From: OMOG01 sp041485845 | GTDB taxonomy: Bacteria > Acidobacteriota > Terriglobia > Bryobacterales > Bryobacteraceae | Direction of reading: 5' to 3' | Assembly: GCA_041485845.1 (NCBI GenBank) | Contig: JBGPKH010000608.1 | Location: 1-5,553, forward strand | DNA length: 5,553 bases | In this document: in pieces, positions 1-5,400 of the stretch | How positions within the stretch are numbered: position 1 is the first letter of the stretch | Layout of the letters: each line of letters opens with the position of its first letter | Program-made: the position numbers and the translations under genes | Notes under the pieces: generated by a model | What the model saw: only the letters and a program-made list of their open reading frames with translations | Told to the model about the DNA's origin: nothing | The model's database searches: none

Positions 1-2
1 TC

Positions 3-572
3 GAGCCTTTCCGCTACTACCAATATGGTCAGCGCACGGTAAATCTGGATGGCTGCGTGGAAGTCGATGCCGCCTATTACGGGGCGCCGCCGGGCTGGAT
101 CGGCCGGCAAGTACAGGTGGAATGGGATCTCCGGCACGTCCGGCTGCTGCACCCGGAGACCGGCGAACGGTTACGGGAACACCTGCCCCAGGTGCGCGGG
201 AAGCATCGGATCAAGGACGAGGACCGCCCCAAACAAACGCCGCCGGGGACGCAACAACTGCTGCTGCGCGCCGGCCGGGCCGGCCAGCAGATTGGAGCCT
301 TGTGCCGCAGGATGCATGAGGAGCAGGGGCAAATTGCAGTGCGCCGCATTCAAGGTATCCTGTCACTGGCCAAGAAGCACGGCCCAGCGGTGGTTGAGGA
401 GGCCTGCGCCGTGGCCCTGAAGATTGGCGTTTCGAACTACCGTTTTGTCCGCCGCTATCTGGAACGAGGTCCGCAACTGCCGCTGAGCCTGCGCCAAGTC
501 GATCCGCTCATCCGCCAACTCACCGAATACCGCGACTTCATTCAAAGCAAAACCAAGGAGAGCCAACCATGA
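3..572 (+). CDS. istA: IstA, IS21-family transposase, C-terminal part (5' end outside window)
   Basis: The frame is open from the window edge to the TGA at 570-572, about 189 residues. It is the C-terminal third of an IS21-type DDE transposase, which cuts the element ends and joins them to target DNA with its partner IstB. It begins inside the stretch EPFRYYQYGQRTVNLDG and continues with VEVDAAYYGAPPGWIGRQV and later LHPETGERLREH, which is typical of the small beta domain that follows the catalytic core in IstA. The rest is basic and helical (RIQGILSLAKKHG, VSNYRFVRRYLERG), as in the IstA tail. The HTH and DDE catalytic residues would lie upstream of the window, so integrity cannot be judged. 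The stop overlaps the istB start as ATGA, the coupling usual for istAB operons. Identification rests on recalled family resemblance plus the istB neighbour. Confidence 0.9.
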   Translation, partial: EPFRYYQYGQRTVNLDGCVEVDAAYYGAPPGWIGRQVQVEWDLRHVRLLHPETGERLREHLPQVRGKHRIKDEDRPKQTPPGTQQLLLRAGRAGQQIGALCRRMHEEQGQIAVRRIQGILSLAKKHGPAVVEEACAVALKIGVSNYRFVRRYLERGPQLPLSLRQVDPLIRQLTEYRDFIQSKTKESQP

Positions 573-1240
573 ACCTGACGGAATTACAACGTGCCTTACG
601 ACAGCTCCGGCTCGGCGGCATGGCCACTGTGCTGGAAATCCGATTGCGCCAAGCCCAGAGCGAAACCATGGCGCCGGTCGATCTGATCTCGTGTCTGGTC
701 AGCGACGAGCTGAGCCGGCGGAGCGAGCGACTCCTCGACCGACGGCGCAAACAGGCCGAGTTCCGCGACCCGCTCAAGACCCTTGACCAGTTCGACTTCA
801 CCTTCAATCCGAAGATGAATCGCAGTCTGGTCTTCGACCTGGCCACCTGCGCCTTCATCGGCAAACGGGAGGACGCCTTGTTTCTCGGCCCGGGCGGCAC
901 GGGCAAGAGTCACTTGGCCCAGGCCATCGGCCAAGCCGCCATTCAGCAGAACTACCGGGTGATGTACCGGGAAACACACGTGCTGCTGGACAACCTGGCC
1001 GAAGCCGTAGCCGAGGGTACGCGCAAATCGTTCATGGAGTTGGTGGCCAGCGTACCGCTGCTCATCATCGACGACTTCGGCATGCGTAAACTGCCGCATA
1101 CGGCGGCCGAGGATCTGCTGGAAATCATCATGCGGCGCTACGAGCGGGCCAGCACGCTGCTGACTTCCAATCGTTTATGCGGTGCACCGCATAAACGATT
1201 TAATGCGGAGTCCGTTTTTGTGCCGAGAGAAGCGGCCTAG
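569..1240 (+). pseudogene. istB: IstB, IS21-family helper ATPase, C-terminus replaced
   Basis: IstB is the AAA+/DnaA-like ATPase that helps IstA choose and capture target DNA. The start at 569 overlaps the istA stop and has AAGGAG at 555-560. Visible motifs are the Walker A GPGGTGKS (residues 107-114), the Walker B LLIIDD (164-169) and the family-typical run ending LLTSNR (197-202). IstB is normally about 250 residues. Here family resemblance stops at residue 202, and the last ~20 residues (LCGAPHKRFNAES to the end) are encoded by a palindrome and unrelated DNA before a chance stop at 1238-1240. The sensor/arginine region beyond SNRP is therefore missing, and the protein is probably inactive although the ATP-binding core is intact. 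The break coincides with the palindrome at 1169-1200, which points to insertion of another element. The 3' part of istB and the right end of the IS are not found further along. Confidence 0.9.
1169..1200. repeat. Perfect 32-bp palindrome at the istB break
   Basis: AATCGTTTATGCGGTG (1169-1184) is followed directly by its exact reverse complement CACCGCATAAACGATT (1185-1200), with no loop and no mismatch. It lies exactly where IstB loses similarity to its family; its first six bases still encode the conserved Asn-Arg of LLTSNR. It is likely the outer recombinase-binding site, or left terminus, of the tyrosine-recombinase element whose gene starts at 1338. A transcript could also fold it into a strong hairpin. 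No T-run follows, so a classical terminator is unlikely. Confidence 0.85.
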
Positions 1241-1337
1241 CAACGACGAAACCTCCATCAGTTCAAGTCGGATTGACCTGCCCGGTGAACGTTTAACTTC
1301 GCATAATCGTGACGTCTTAAGGGATGTGGAGGGAATC
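1201..1337 (+). promoter_or_regulatory. Leader of recombinase fragment with extra half-sites of the palindrome
   Basis: This leader lies between the palindrome and the recombinase start. It repeats the palindrome's half-site in degenerate form: TTAATGCGG at 1200-1208 (compare TTTATGCGG) and CGCATAATCG at 1300-1309 (compare CGCATAAACG). Such iterated, alternately oriented half-sites are what a tyrosine recombinase end or a self-regulated promoter would show. No convincing sigma-70 promoter is seen: TTGACC at 1273-1278 lies 23 bp from CATAAT at 1302-1307, which is too far. A strong ribosome binding site, GGAGGG, lies at 1328-1333, four bases before the ATG at 1338. Confidence 0.4.
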
Positions 1338-1640
1338 ATGTTGACAGAGTTTTTCGAGTCACCCTTGCGTATCCAGGAACTGCGCGACGGTCCAGATGGC
1401 CGTCTGCTTGAAGGTTTTGCTCAAGAGTTACGCCAGGCGGGCTATGCAGAGATCACGGCGCGGAGGCACATTCGAGCAGCCGAGCATCTTATCCATTGGG
1501 CAGGTCGTAGAGGCAAGGTGATCGCCGCCTTGGACGAACCGATGATCGAGGAGTTTGTCCAGCACCTGAATCGATGTCGATGCCCACGATATGGCCGCAC
1601 ACACCGGAGGGACCTCCGGAAGGGCGCGCGTCTGTTCCGG
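1338..1640 (+). pseudogene. Tyrosine recombinase, N-terminal domain only (3' truncated)
   Basis: The start at 1338 is chosen for GGAGGG four bases upstream and because family-like sequence begins there; the same frame is open further upstream from 1182 only because it runs through the palindrome. About 100 residues remain: MLTEFFESPLRIQELRDG, then a helical SAM-like core-binding domain (ITARRHIRAAEHLIHWAG, EEFVQHLNRCRCP), ending near RKGARLF. This matches the N-terminus of integrase-family recombinases found in insertion-like elements with several recombinase genes, as I remember them. The catalytic domain (R...K...HxxR...H...Y) is entirely absent. After ~1638 the reading frame stays open to 1916, but this stretch is antisense to a lipase-like gene, so those residues are artefactual. 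The fragment could at most bind DNA. The exact join is uncertain within a few bases. Confidence 0.75.
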
Positions 1641-2183
1641 CATCGGGTAGAGTTGCTTGAACTGTGGATTTCGGCTGATGGTGCCGACAAAAACTGCGTA
1701 GGGGCTGCCAGTAGTTGGTGTTGCGAAGAAGTACAGCAGCCGAATTTTCGGGACTACATTTCAGTATTTGAGGATGAAGGCTCTAGTGATGACTCCGCCC
1801 ATACTATGAGAAACGAAGGTCAGTTCATTATTGCTGAGTACGCCGTCCGTGGTCAGGACGAGGCGCATGTTGTCAGCGATTTCATCGATCGAGAAGGTCC
1901 GATTAAGCAGTGGTGATGGATAGCGGTAAACGTAGATGTTTTGACCATTGAACGTCAAGTCGTGTATGAGCATTTCCGGCCAGTACTGGCCCCCCGAAGT
2001 CCAGGTGCTGCGTTCATCGCCCATGACACCATGCACAAAGACGATCGCTGCGTGGTTGCTCGGGAGATTTCGCACCCACGGTATCGTCGGTGGTGTTTTT
2101 GTTTGAGCCGTGCTCAGTGCAACGGTAGCGAGCGCGATGAGGAACGACCGGACGAGTCCTCGGTATTGACGTGACAAACCCAT
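1638..2183 (-). pseudogene. Secreted alpha/beta-hydrolase (lipase-like), 3' truncated with internal stop
   Basis: The ATG at 2181-2183 opens a protein with a probable signal peptide (basic MGLSRQYRGLVR, hydrophobic FLIALATVAL, then STAQ near residues 24-27). FVHG at 49-52 is the oxyanion-hole strand, and VSHSMGG at 124-130 is the nucleophile elbow with Ser127; the first position of the GxSxG motif is Ser here. A TGA at 1761-1763 ends the frame after residue 140. The same frame then continues without a stop for exactly 40 more lipase-like codons (NVVPKIRLLYFFATPTTGSP, then SRNPQFKQLYPM) to ~1641. The stop is thus a nonsense mutation, for example CGA to TGA. Beyond 1641 the sequence becomes the truncated recombinase on the other strand, so the Asp/His part of the triad is lost. 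Likely role before decay: extracytoplasmic ester or lipid hydrolysis. Cargo or host gene cannot be decided. Confidence 0.8.
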
Positions 2184-2218
2184 AATCCAAGTCTATTAAT
2201 ATCATAGAGTAGGAAGTG

Positions 2219-2232
2219 GCCCGCGCGCGGGC
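2219..2232 (-). terminator. 14-bp GC palindrome just after the recombinase stop
   Basis: GCCCGCGCGCGGGC is a perfect dyad three bases beyond the stop codon of the recombinase read leftward (stop 2236-2238). Placement suits transcription termination between that gene and the lipase-like gene, but no T-tract follows on either strand, so intrinsic termination is weakly supported. The rest of 2184-2235 shows nothing else convincing; TATGAT on the - strand lies near the lipase start but lacks a clear -35 box. Confidence 0.3.
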
Positions 2233-2235
2233 TGC

Positions 2236-3209
2236 TCATAAACCTACTCTGCCGGCGGCGTTATTGCGGAAGAGATTGGCGTCACGAATGTACCGGCGGA
2301 CCATCATGACGGAGCGATGCCCGGTCTGATTCATGATCGCGCGCTCCGGAACATCGGCGATTCCCGCGGAGGTGGCAAGCCCGGCGCGCAGGCTGTGGCC
2401 AGCGTACTTCGTTTGATCCAGCCCAGCAGCGGCGGCGTACCGTTTGACCACCAGTGCAACTGCTCTATCACATAGGTGGCCCGGCTGAATCTGCCCACGC
2501 TGATTCACGGACCGAAAGAGCGGTCCCGTGATGATATCGGACAATTCGAGCCACGCCTGAAGGGACCGTACCGGGTCGGTTTCTGGAGGACGCGAAGGCC
2601 CCGGCCGTGGTCGAGGACATCCGGGCGATGATGGCCACAATTCCGGACAGGCCCCGCGGCATCCGGGATAGAGCCCTGCTCCTGGTGGGGTTCGCGGGCG
2701 CTTTCCGCCGATCGGAATTGGTCGGCCTCAACCGCGAAGATATCGAGTTCACGCGAGAAGGCCTGGTTATAGCCCTTCGACGCTCCAAAACCGACCAGGA
2801 AGGCCAGGGCCGGAAAGTCGCTATTCCCTACGGGGCCAATCGGCGCCGTTCCCTTGGCCCGGCGAATGCCTGCCATGCAGGAGCATACCGGGCTGGATTT
2901 CGTCGGTGATTCCAGGCCTGCTACTTGATGCGCCTGGCTGATCGCAGAGACGCGCCGGGTAAGCGTTGAGGCCTTGCATGTCGCGGCCAGGTTCGACAAG
3001 TACAGCGTGACCGTTGCCGGCGTTGCTAGGAGCGAGGCCAAGCGGTGCGTGCTACACCAGGCGGTGAAGTGCTCCCAGTCAGACCGGTAGGCTCGAAGGG
3101 TATTCTCGGCTTTCGCATAGCGGATGAAATCTCGCGCGGCTTCCGCAATGGGCGCAAGCGGCCCAAGTTCGCGGGCTTCCGTTTCGACCCTAATGAGTTC
3201 GCTTTCCAT
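2236..3209 (-). pseudogene. XerC/D-like tyrosine recombinase with inverted central segment
   Basis: The start ATG at 3207-3209 has GAGG nine bases upstream. Codons 1-123 (3209-2841) encode the SAM-like N-terminal domain (AKAENTLRAYRSDWEHF, then LTRRVSAISQAHQ and MAGIRRAKGTAP). The C-terminal third (about 2589-2236) runs from PETDPVRSLQAWL through the catalytic GHSLRAG (HxxR), TGHRS and RRYIRDAN (nucleophile Tyr) to a natural end, AAGRVGL. Between them the - strand is meaningless, and the two parts are in different frames. The missing middle, with AFRRSEL (first catalytic Arg) and RRSKTDQ (Lys), lies on the opposite strand of the same 250 bp. Put back, the protein would be about 324 residues, the normal size for the family. 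As it stands it cannot be active. It follows the small gene at 3276-3527 by 66 bp in the same direction, suggesting a former operon. Confidence 0.88.
2591..2840 (+). other. Inverted internal block of the recombinase gene
   Basis: Read on the + strand, 2592-2840 gives 83 uninterrupted codons, AKAPAVVEDIRAMMATIPD through GFAGAFRRSELVGLNRED and LRRSKTDQEGQG to VAIPYGAN. This is exactly the part of a tyrosine recombinase expected between the flanking - strand pieces, which end GTAP and resume PETDP. A local inversion is the simplest explanation. Breakpoints are placed at ~2591 and ~2840 by protein continuity. By my phase arithmetic no single clean inversion restores both joins in frame, so at least one extra 1-base change is needed. 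No long inverted repeats bound it: only ggcccc/ggggcc (2597-2602, 2832-2837) and an 8-of-9 match (2560-2568, 2847-2855) are seen. The apparent gene start GTG at 2607 is an artefact. Confidence 0.88.
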
Positions 3210-3244
3210 TTTGTGTTTCCTCGTTGAGCGGTGTTACTGATACC

Positions 3245-3260
3245 GTTCCGTTATCGGAAC
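3245..3260. repeat. Dyad GTTCCG-TTAT-CGGAAC
   Basis: Six-base perfect arms flank a TTAT spacer in the 66-bp gap between the small gene and the downstream recombinase. It could be a regulator or recombinase binding site, or an mRNA hairpin upstream of the recombinase ribosome binding site. Nothing else identifies it. Confidence 0.35.
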
Positions 3261-3275
3261 CTCCGCAGGCAGCCT

Positions 3276-3527
3276 TTACTCCGCCTCCAGTTCTTCCCAG
3301 GGTTGGATAACGCCCAGTTTGCGGCCCAGTTTTTCCAGGTCCTGGTGTGGGAACGTAACGGCATTGAGGTTCAAATCGACGATAAAGTACCGCCCCACGG
3401 ACGTTTCCACACTTTGATTGCGGGCCGTCCTTAATTGTTCGCCATCCTGCTTCAGTTTGCGGTTGATACGCTGGAAAAGCGCTCGCTCTGTAATCTTCAG
3501 TCGGGTGCTGCGTTTCTTTGTATCCAT
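3276..3527 (-). CDS. Small conserved-looking hypothetical protein, 83 aa
   Basis: The start ATG at 3525-3527 is chosen over an upstream in-frame ATG at 3557 because GGAG lies five bases before it and the upstream ten residues look like leader. The product begins with a lysine/arginine-rich stretch (MDTKKRSTRLKITERAL), continues with a helix (FQRINRKLKQDGEQLRTAR), then a likely beta pair (SVGRYFIVDLNLNAVTF) and an acidic tail (LEKLGRKLGVIQPWEELEAE). It is soluble, with no signal or membrane segment. I recall similar short proteins beside integrases in accessory regions, but I know no assigned function. Its position between two recombinase genes on the same strand suggests an accessory factor such as a directionality or DNA-binding protein; that is inference from context only. 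It is the only gene lying wholly within the window that looks undamaged. Confidence 0.7.
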   Translation of the reverse strand: MDTKKRSTRLKITERALFQRINRKLKQDGEQLRTARNQSVETSVGRYFIVDLNLNAVTFPHQDLEKLGRKLGVIQPWEELEAE

Positions 3528-3555
3528 ACATCTCCAGTTTAAAGCAAGCGAGTAC

Positions 3556-3584
3556 ATGAGTCAATGAGTTTATGAGCCAATGAG
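3556..3584. repeat. 16-bp tandem repeat at the 3' end of the long recombinase
   Basis: ATGAGTCAATGAG (3556-3568) and ATGAGCCAATGAG (3572-3584) are 12/13 identical with a 16-bp period. Since 16 is not a multiple of three, duplication changes the reading frame. With one unit, the recombinase frame reads ...RAH then TGA; with two, it reads through. This explains why the recombinase frame now overlaps the next gene. Confidence 0.65.
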
Positions 3585-4313
3585 CGCGCGGGGCCGTGAT
3601 TATCGGCGGCCTGCTGGTTCGGAGATTCGCCACGGCCGAGGTTATGCGATCGACAATACCGGCGCCTTCCGCGGCCGGCCGGCCGGGCGCGCGGGTATCG
3701 TCCAGTGGCTTCACGATCCCCTGTTTGATCCATGATTCCATGACGGATTGGTTCAAGTTCGTTTGCCGCGCACGGACCCATGGCATGTAGTGGCGTTCGG
3801 TGATCTTGACTGACGAATGGCCCAGGATGATCGACACCTCTTCGAGCCGCATCCCGGAGAGCAGGGCTTCCACGGCGAATGTGTCCCGGAACATGTGTGG
3901 GTGGCATAGCGTCGCGGCGCCGTCCGGTTCTTTCAAGGCGGCCAGCTTGAACAGCTTTCCATAGCTCCGTTGCCAGTTCGTGACAACCGTCTTGGGATTG
4001 CCCTGGCCCGTCCAAAAGAAGTACATCTCGTTCGTGTTCCCCTTTTGGCTGGTCGGGACGTTGAGGAGCGTGTCCGCCACATGCGGCGGGATAGGGCAGT
4101 AGACGGGATCTCCGGTCTTCTTCTGGTAAACCATCACGCTCGATAAACCGTTGTTCGGATCGCAGGAGAGGCGGTTCTTTTCCAGCGTGACGGCATCGCG
4201 GATGCGGAGTCCGGTCCATCGCATCAACTCCGTGAGGGCTCGAATCCGATGGCCCCCAATGGTAAACGAGTTGTGCTTGTCCACGCTCGGGCGATCACTG
4301 TAAACGTACGTGG

Positions 4314-4321
4314 CATCCAGG
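4314..4321. repeat. Target-site duplication, left copy (CATCCAGG)
   Basis: CATCCAGG occurs here and at 4689-4696, directly flanking the 367-bp insertion. With the adjoining G the match is 9 bp, and that extra base can be assigned to the terminal repeat instead. In the recombinase both copies encode the same Leu-Asp positions, as expected for a duplication made by insertion. Confidence 0.85.
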
Positions 4322-4688
4322 CTTCGGCACTCGCGAGAAATTACCCGGGGTTGCTCTCCAAAAGTGACCCACTATCGTGTTGCGCCAACAACGGCCGGGG
4401 CGTAGCGCCAAAGGCCAATCGTGTAACTTGATTTAAGACGACTTGCCCAGAGTGGGGTGATCACCTTAAGGCAGCCGAGAGATCGCTAACGCGCTCCGCG
4501 ACGGGATGACGGAAAATCACCCCGCACGCCTGCGGCGTGGATGAATGTCTGTCCCCTGTCTTGCACCAAATCCACGCCTGCGGCGTGGATGATGACGGTC
4601 TGCTGCTTCTCTTCGCGTTCCCAATCCTGTTCTCAGCACGGGTCACTCTAAACGAGCGCAAGTGGATCATTCTTGCCGAGCGCCGAAG
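4322..4688. mobile_element. 367-bp non-autonomous insertion (MITE-like), no transposase gene
   Basis: The element interrupts the long recombinase. Its ends read inward as CTTCGGCACTCGCGAGAAAT on the left and CTTCGGCGCTCGGCAAGAAT on the right; beyond these the two ends still align at GCTC (31-34) and AGTGACCC (41-48), numbered from TTCGGC, so the imperfect terminal inverted repeat spans about 50 bp. It is bounded by the 8-bp direct repeat CATCCAGG. Deleting element plus one repeat removes 375 bp, a multiple of three, and rejoins the host gene as ILDATYVYSDR. The interior holds two hairpin repeats and a GGTGATCACC dyad (4456-4465), but no credible protein; a 76-codon frame on the - strand crosses the terminal repeat and is not believable. 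Long composite ends recall IS21-family elements, so it may be an internally deleted relative mobilised in trans, but the family is uncertain. Confidence 0.8.
4525..4592. repeat. Two copies of a REP-like hairpin repeat inside the insertion
   Basis: The 20-bp unit CACGCCTGCGGCGTGGATGA occurs at 4525-4544 and 4573-4592, 48 bp apart and in the same orientation. Each unit is itself a hairpin: ATCCACGCC, loop TGC, GGCGTGGAT for the second copy (9-bp arms, 4570-4578 and 4582-4590), shorter arms for the first. Such GC-rich paired hairpins resemble bacterial REP/BIME-type repeats. Their role here is unknown. Confidence 0.75.
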
Positions 4689-4696
4689 CATCCAGG
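4689..4696. repeat. Target-site duplication, right copy (CATCCAGG)
   Basis: This is the partner of the copy at 4314-4321. It marks the right boundary of the 367-bp insertion and encodes Leu-Asp of the interrupted recombinase on the - strand. Confidence 0.85.
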
Positions 4697-5346
4697 ATGG
4701 CTTTGTACTCGGAAGGCATGAAGTACCCCGTCTGACGGGCCTTCACCTGGATCTTTCCGAGACCCTTTGTCATGTCGGCGGCGAAATTCCGTGGCAGCCA
4801 TCCGGAGCGCTCGCAAAACCGCAGGAAGCCGAATACCTGCCCTTGCCGCTTGTATCGCGAGAGGGAATCCACCTTCCAGGTGCTTCGCCACTCGCGAAGG
4901 ATGTTCAAATCCAGCTCTGAGAGAAACCGAATTCCTTTGTCCGCGCAAAACCGCTTCAGCAGCTTTTCGAACACGACGTGCTTTTTGTAGATCGTGGCTT
5001 CGGAGTTTCCGCGATCTTTGGCATCCGCCATGAAGGTGTCTACGGCCATCTCGACGGTTGGCCGCGGCGGCGCCGGTTCGGCTGGAGCCTCGGCCGGCGC
5101 GGGGGAATACTCCTCGGGCCGAATGGCGGCGCCCGCCTTTCCCCACAACACGGCGAGATCGCGGGCGGCTTCGAGATCCCGCGCCCTCTCAGGCGGCAGG
5201 AACTTCGAGGTGGAGAGACGGACCCGATTCCCGTTCAACGTTCCGATGATGACAATCGGGCAGTTCGCACCCTTACCGCTGCATGATCGCTGATCCCATT
5301 CATCGCGTGTGCAGGGTGCCTGGTGGCGCTTCTGAGCCTTCAGCAT
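4689..5346 (-). pseudogene. Long tyrosine recombinase, N-terminal part (5' of insertion)
   Basis: The start at 5346 follows a good promoter. Residues 1-40 contain His8, Cys12, Cys22 and Cys29 (CPIVIIGTLNG follows), a possible metal-binding or DNA-contact region. Residues 79-97 are an Ala/Pro-rich linker (APAEAPAEPAPPRP). Residues 97-195 form the SAM-like core-binding domain (TVEMAVDTFMADA, YKKHVVFEKLLKRFCADKG, LREWRSTWKV, VFGFLRFCERSGWLP). The fragment ends at EYKAILDA, where the insertion begins; the reading then continues 12 residues into the element to a stop. Joined to the fragment ending near 3561, the ancestral protein would be ~464 residues, plausible for integrases with an N-terminal arm-binding extension. 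No good ribosome binding site is visible, so the start could be off by a few codons. Expression would give only a DNA-binding fragment. Confidence 0.82.
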
Positions 5347-5364
5347 GTTCGGCTTTTTCGAACA
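5346..5364. promoter_or_regulatory. Inverted repeat between promoter and start (possible operator)
   Basis: TGTTCG (5346-5351) and CGAACA (5359-5364) are perfect 6-bp arms around a 7-base spacer. The dyad lies between the predicted -10 box and the recombinase ATG and touches the start codon, so a bound repressor or an mRNA hairpin could shut expression down. No adjacent regulator gene is visible. Confidence 0.4.
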
Positions 5365-5366
5365 GC

Positions 5367-5395
5367 ACTATAGCACCATTGTCACGATTTGTCAC
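5367..5395 (-). promoter_or_regulatory. Sigma-70-like promoter for the long recombinase
   Basis: On the - strand GTGACA (5395-5390) and TATAGT (5372-5367) are separated by exactly 17 bp, a near-consensus -35/-10 pair about 20 bp upstream of the ATG at 5346. A second GTGACA lies within the spacer (5386-5381). The leader would be short, roughly 15 bases. Confidence 0.55.
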
Positions 5396-5400
5396 GGTGA

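Larger units (their letters stand above)
3190..4321 (-). pseudogene. Long tyrosine recombinase, C-terminal catalytic part (3' of insertion)
   Basis: This fragment resumes after the insertion at LDATYVYSDRPSVDKHNSF and holds the whole catalytic domain. Numbered from the Met at 4284, it shows Arg27 (WTGLRIRD), Lys56 (YQKKTGD), His130-x-x-Arg133 (HMFR), His156 (LGHSS) and nucleophile Tyr166 (RHYMPW), a complete tyrosine-recombinase set for cutting and joining DNA through a covalent phosphotyrosine. The frame equals that of the N-terminal fragment at 4689-5346. The frame stays open to 3190, running through the small gene at 3276-3527 in another frame; that tail is probably not native. The likely original end is near 3561, where removal of one copy of a 16-bp tandem repeat would bring a TGA into frame. 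All catalytic residues survive, but without its N-terminal domain the fragment should not act alone. An internal start at 4284 has no clear ribosome binding site. Confidence 0.85.

Noticed and set aside
1182..1337. Upstream extension of the first recombinase, starting inside the palindrome
   Set aside because: Sequence before 1338 is non-coding in character, arises from palindrome and leader, and a strong ribosome binding site directly precedes the ATG at 1338.
1641..1916. C-terminal half of the + strand frame as a real recombinase tail
   Set aside because: It is antisense to credible lipase-like coding sequence and contains none of the recombinase catalytic residues.
2560..2855. Invertible switch bounded by inverted repeats
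   Set aside because: The best candidates are a 6-bp and an 8-of-9 match, neither located at the inferred breakpoints. The inversion itself is kept, but repeat-driven switching is not supported.
2607..2909. Independent 100-residue + strand gene with GTG start
   Set aside because: Family-like sequence starts before the GTG, at ~2592, and stops at 2840 where it meets DNA that continues the - strand gene; it is an inverted internal piece, not a gene.
3539..4219. 226-residue - strand frame ending just before the small gene
   Set aside because: It is an off-frame reading of the recombinase catalytic domain; residues have no family resemblance.
4525..4592. CRISPR-like array
   Set aside because: Only two repeats, each a self-contained hairpin with a 28-bp gap; no further units and no cas genes.
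4461..4691. 76-residue - strand protein inside the mini-element
   Set aside because: It crosses the terminal inverted repeat and is composed largely of the translated hairpin repeats (STPQA twice); no ribosome binding site or domain.
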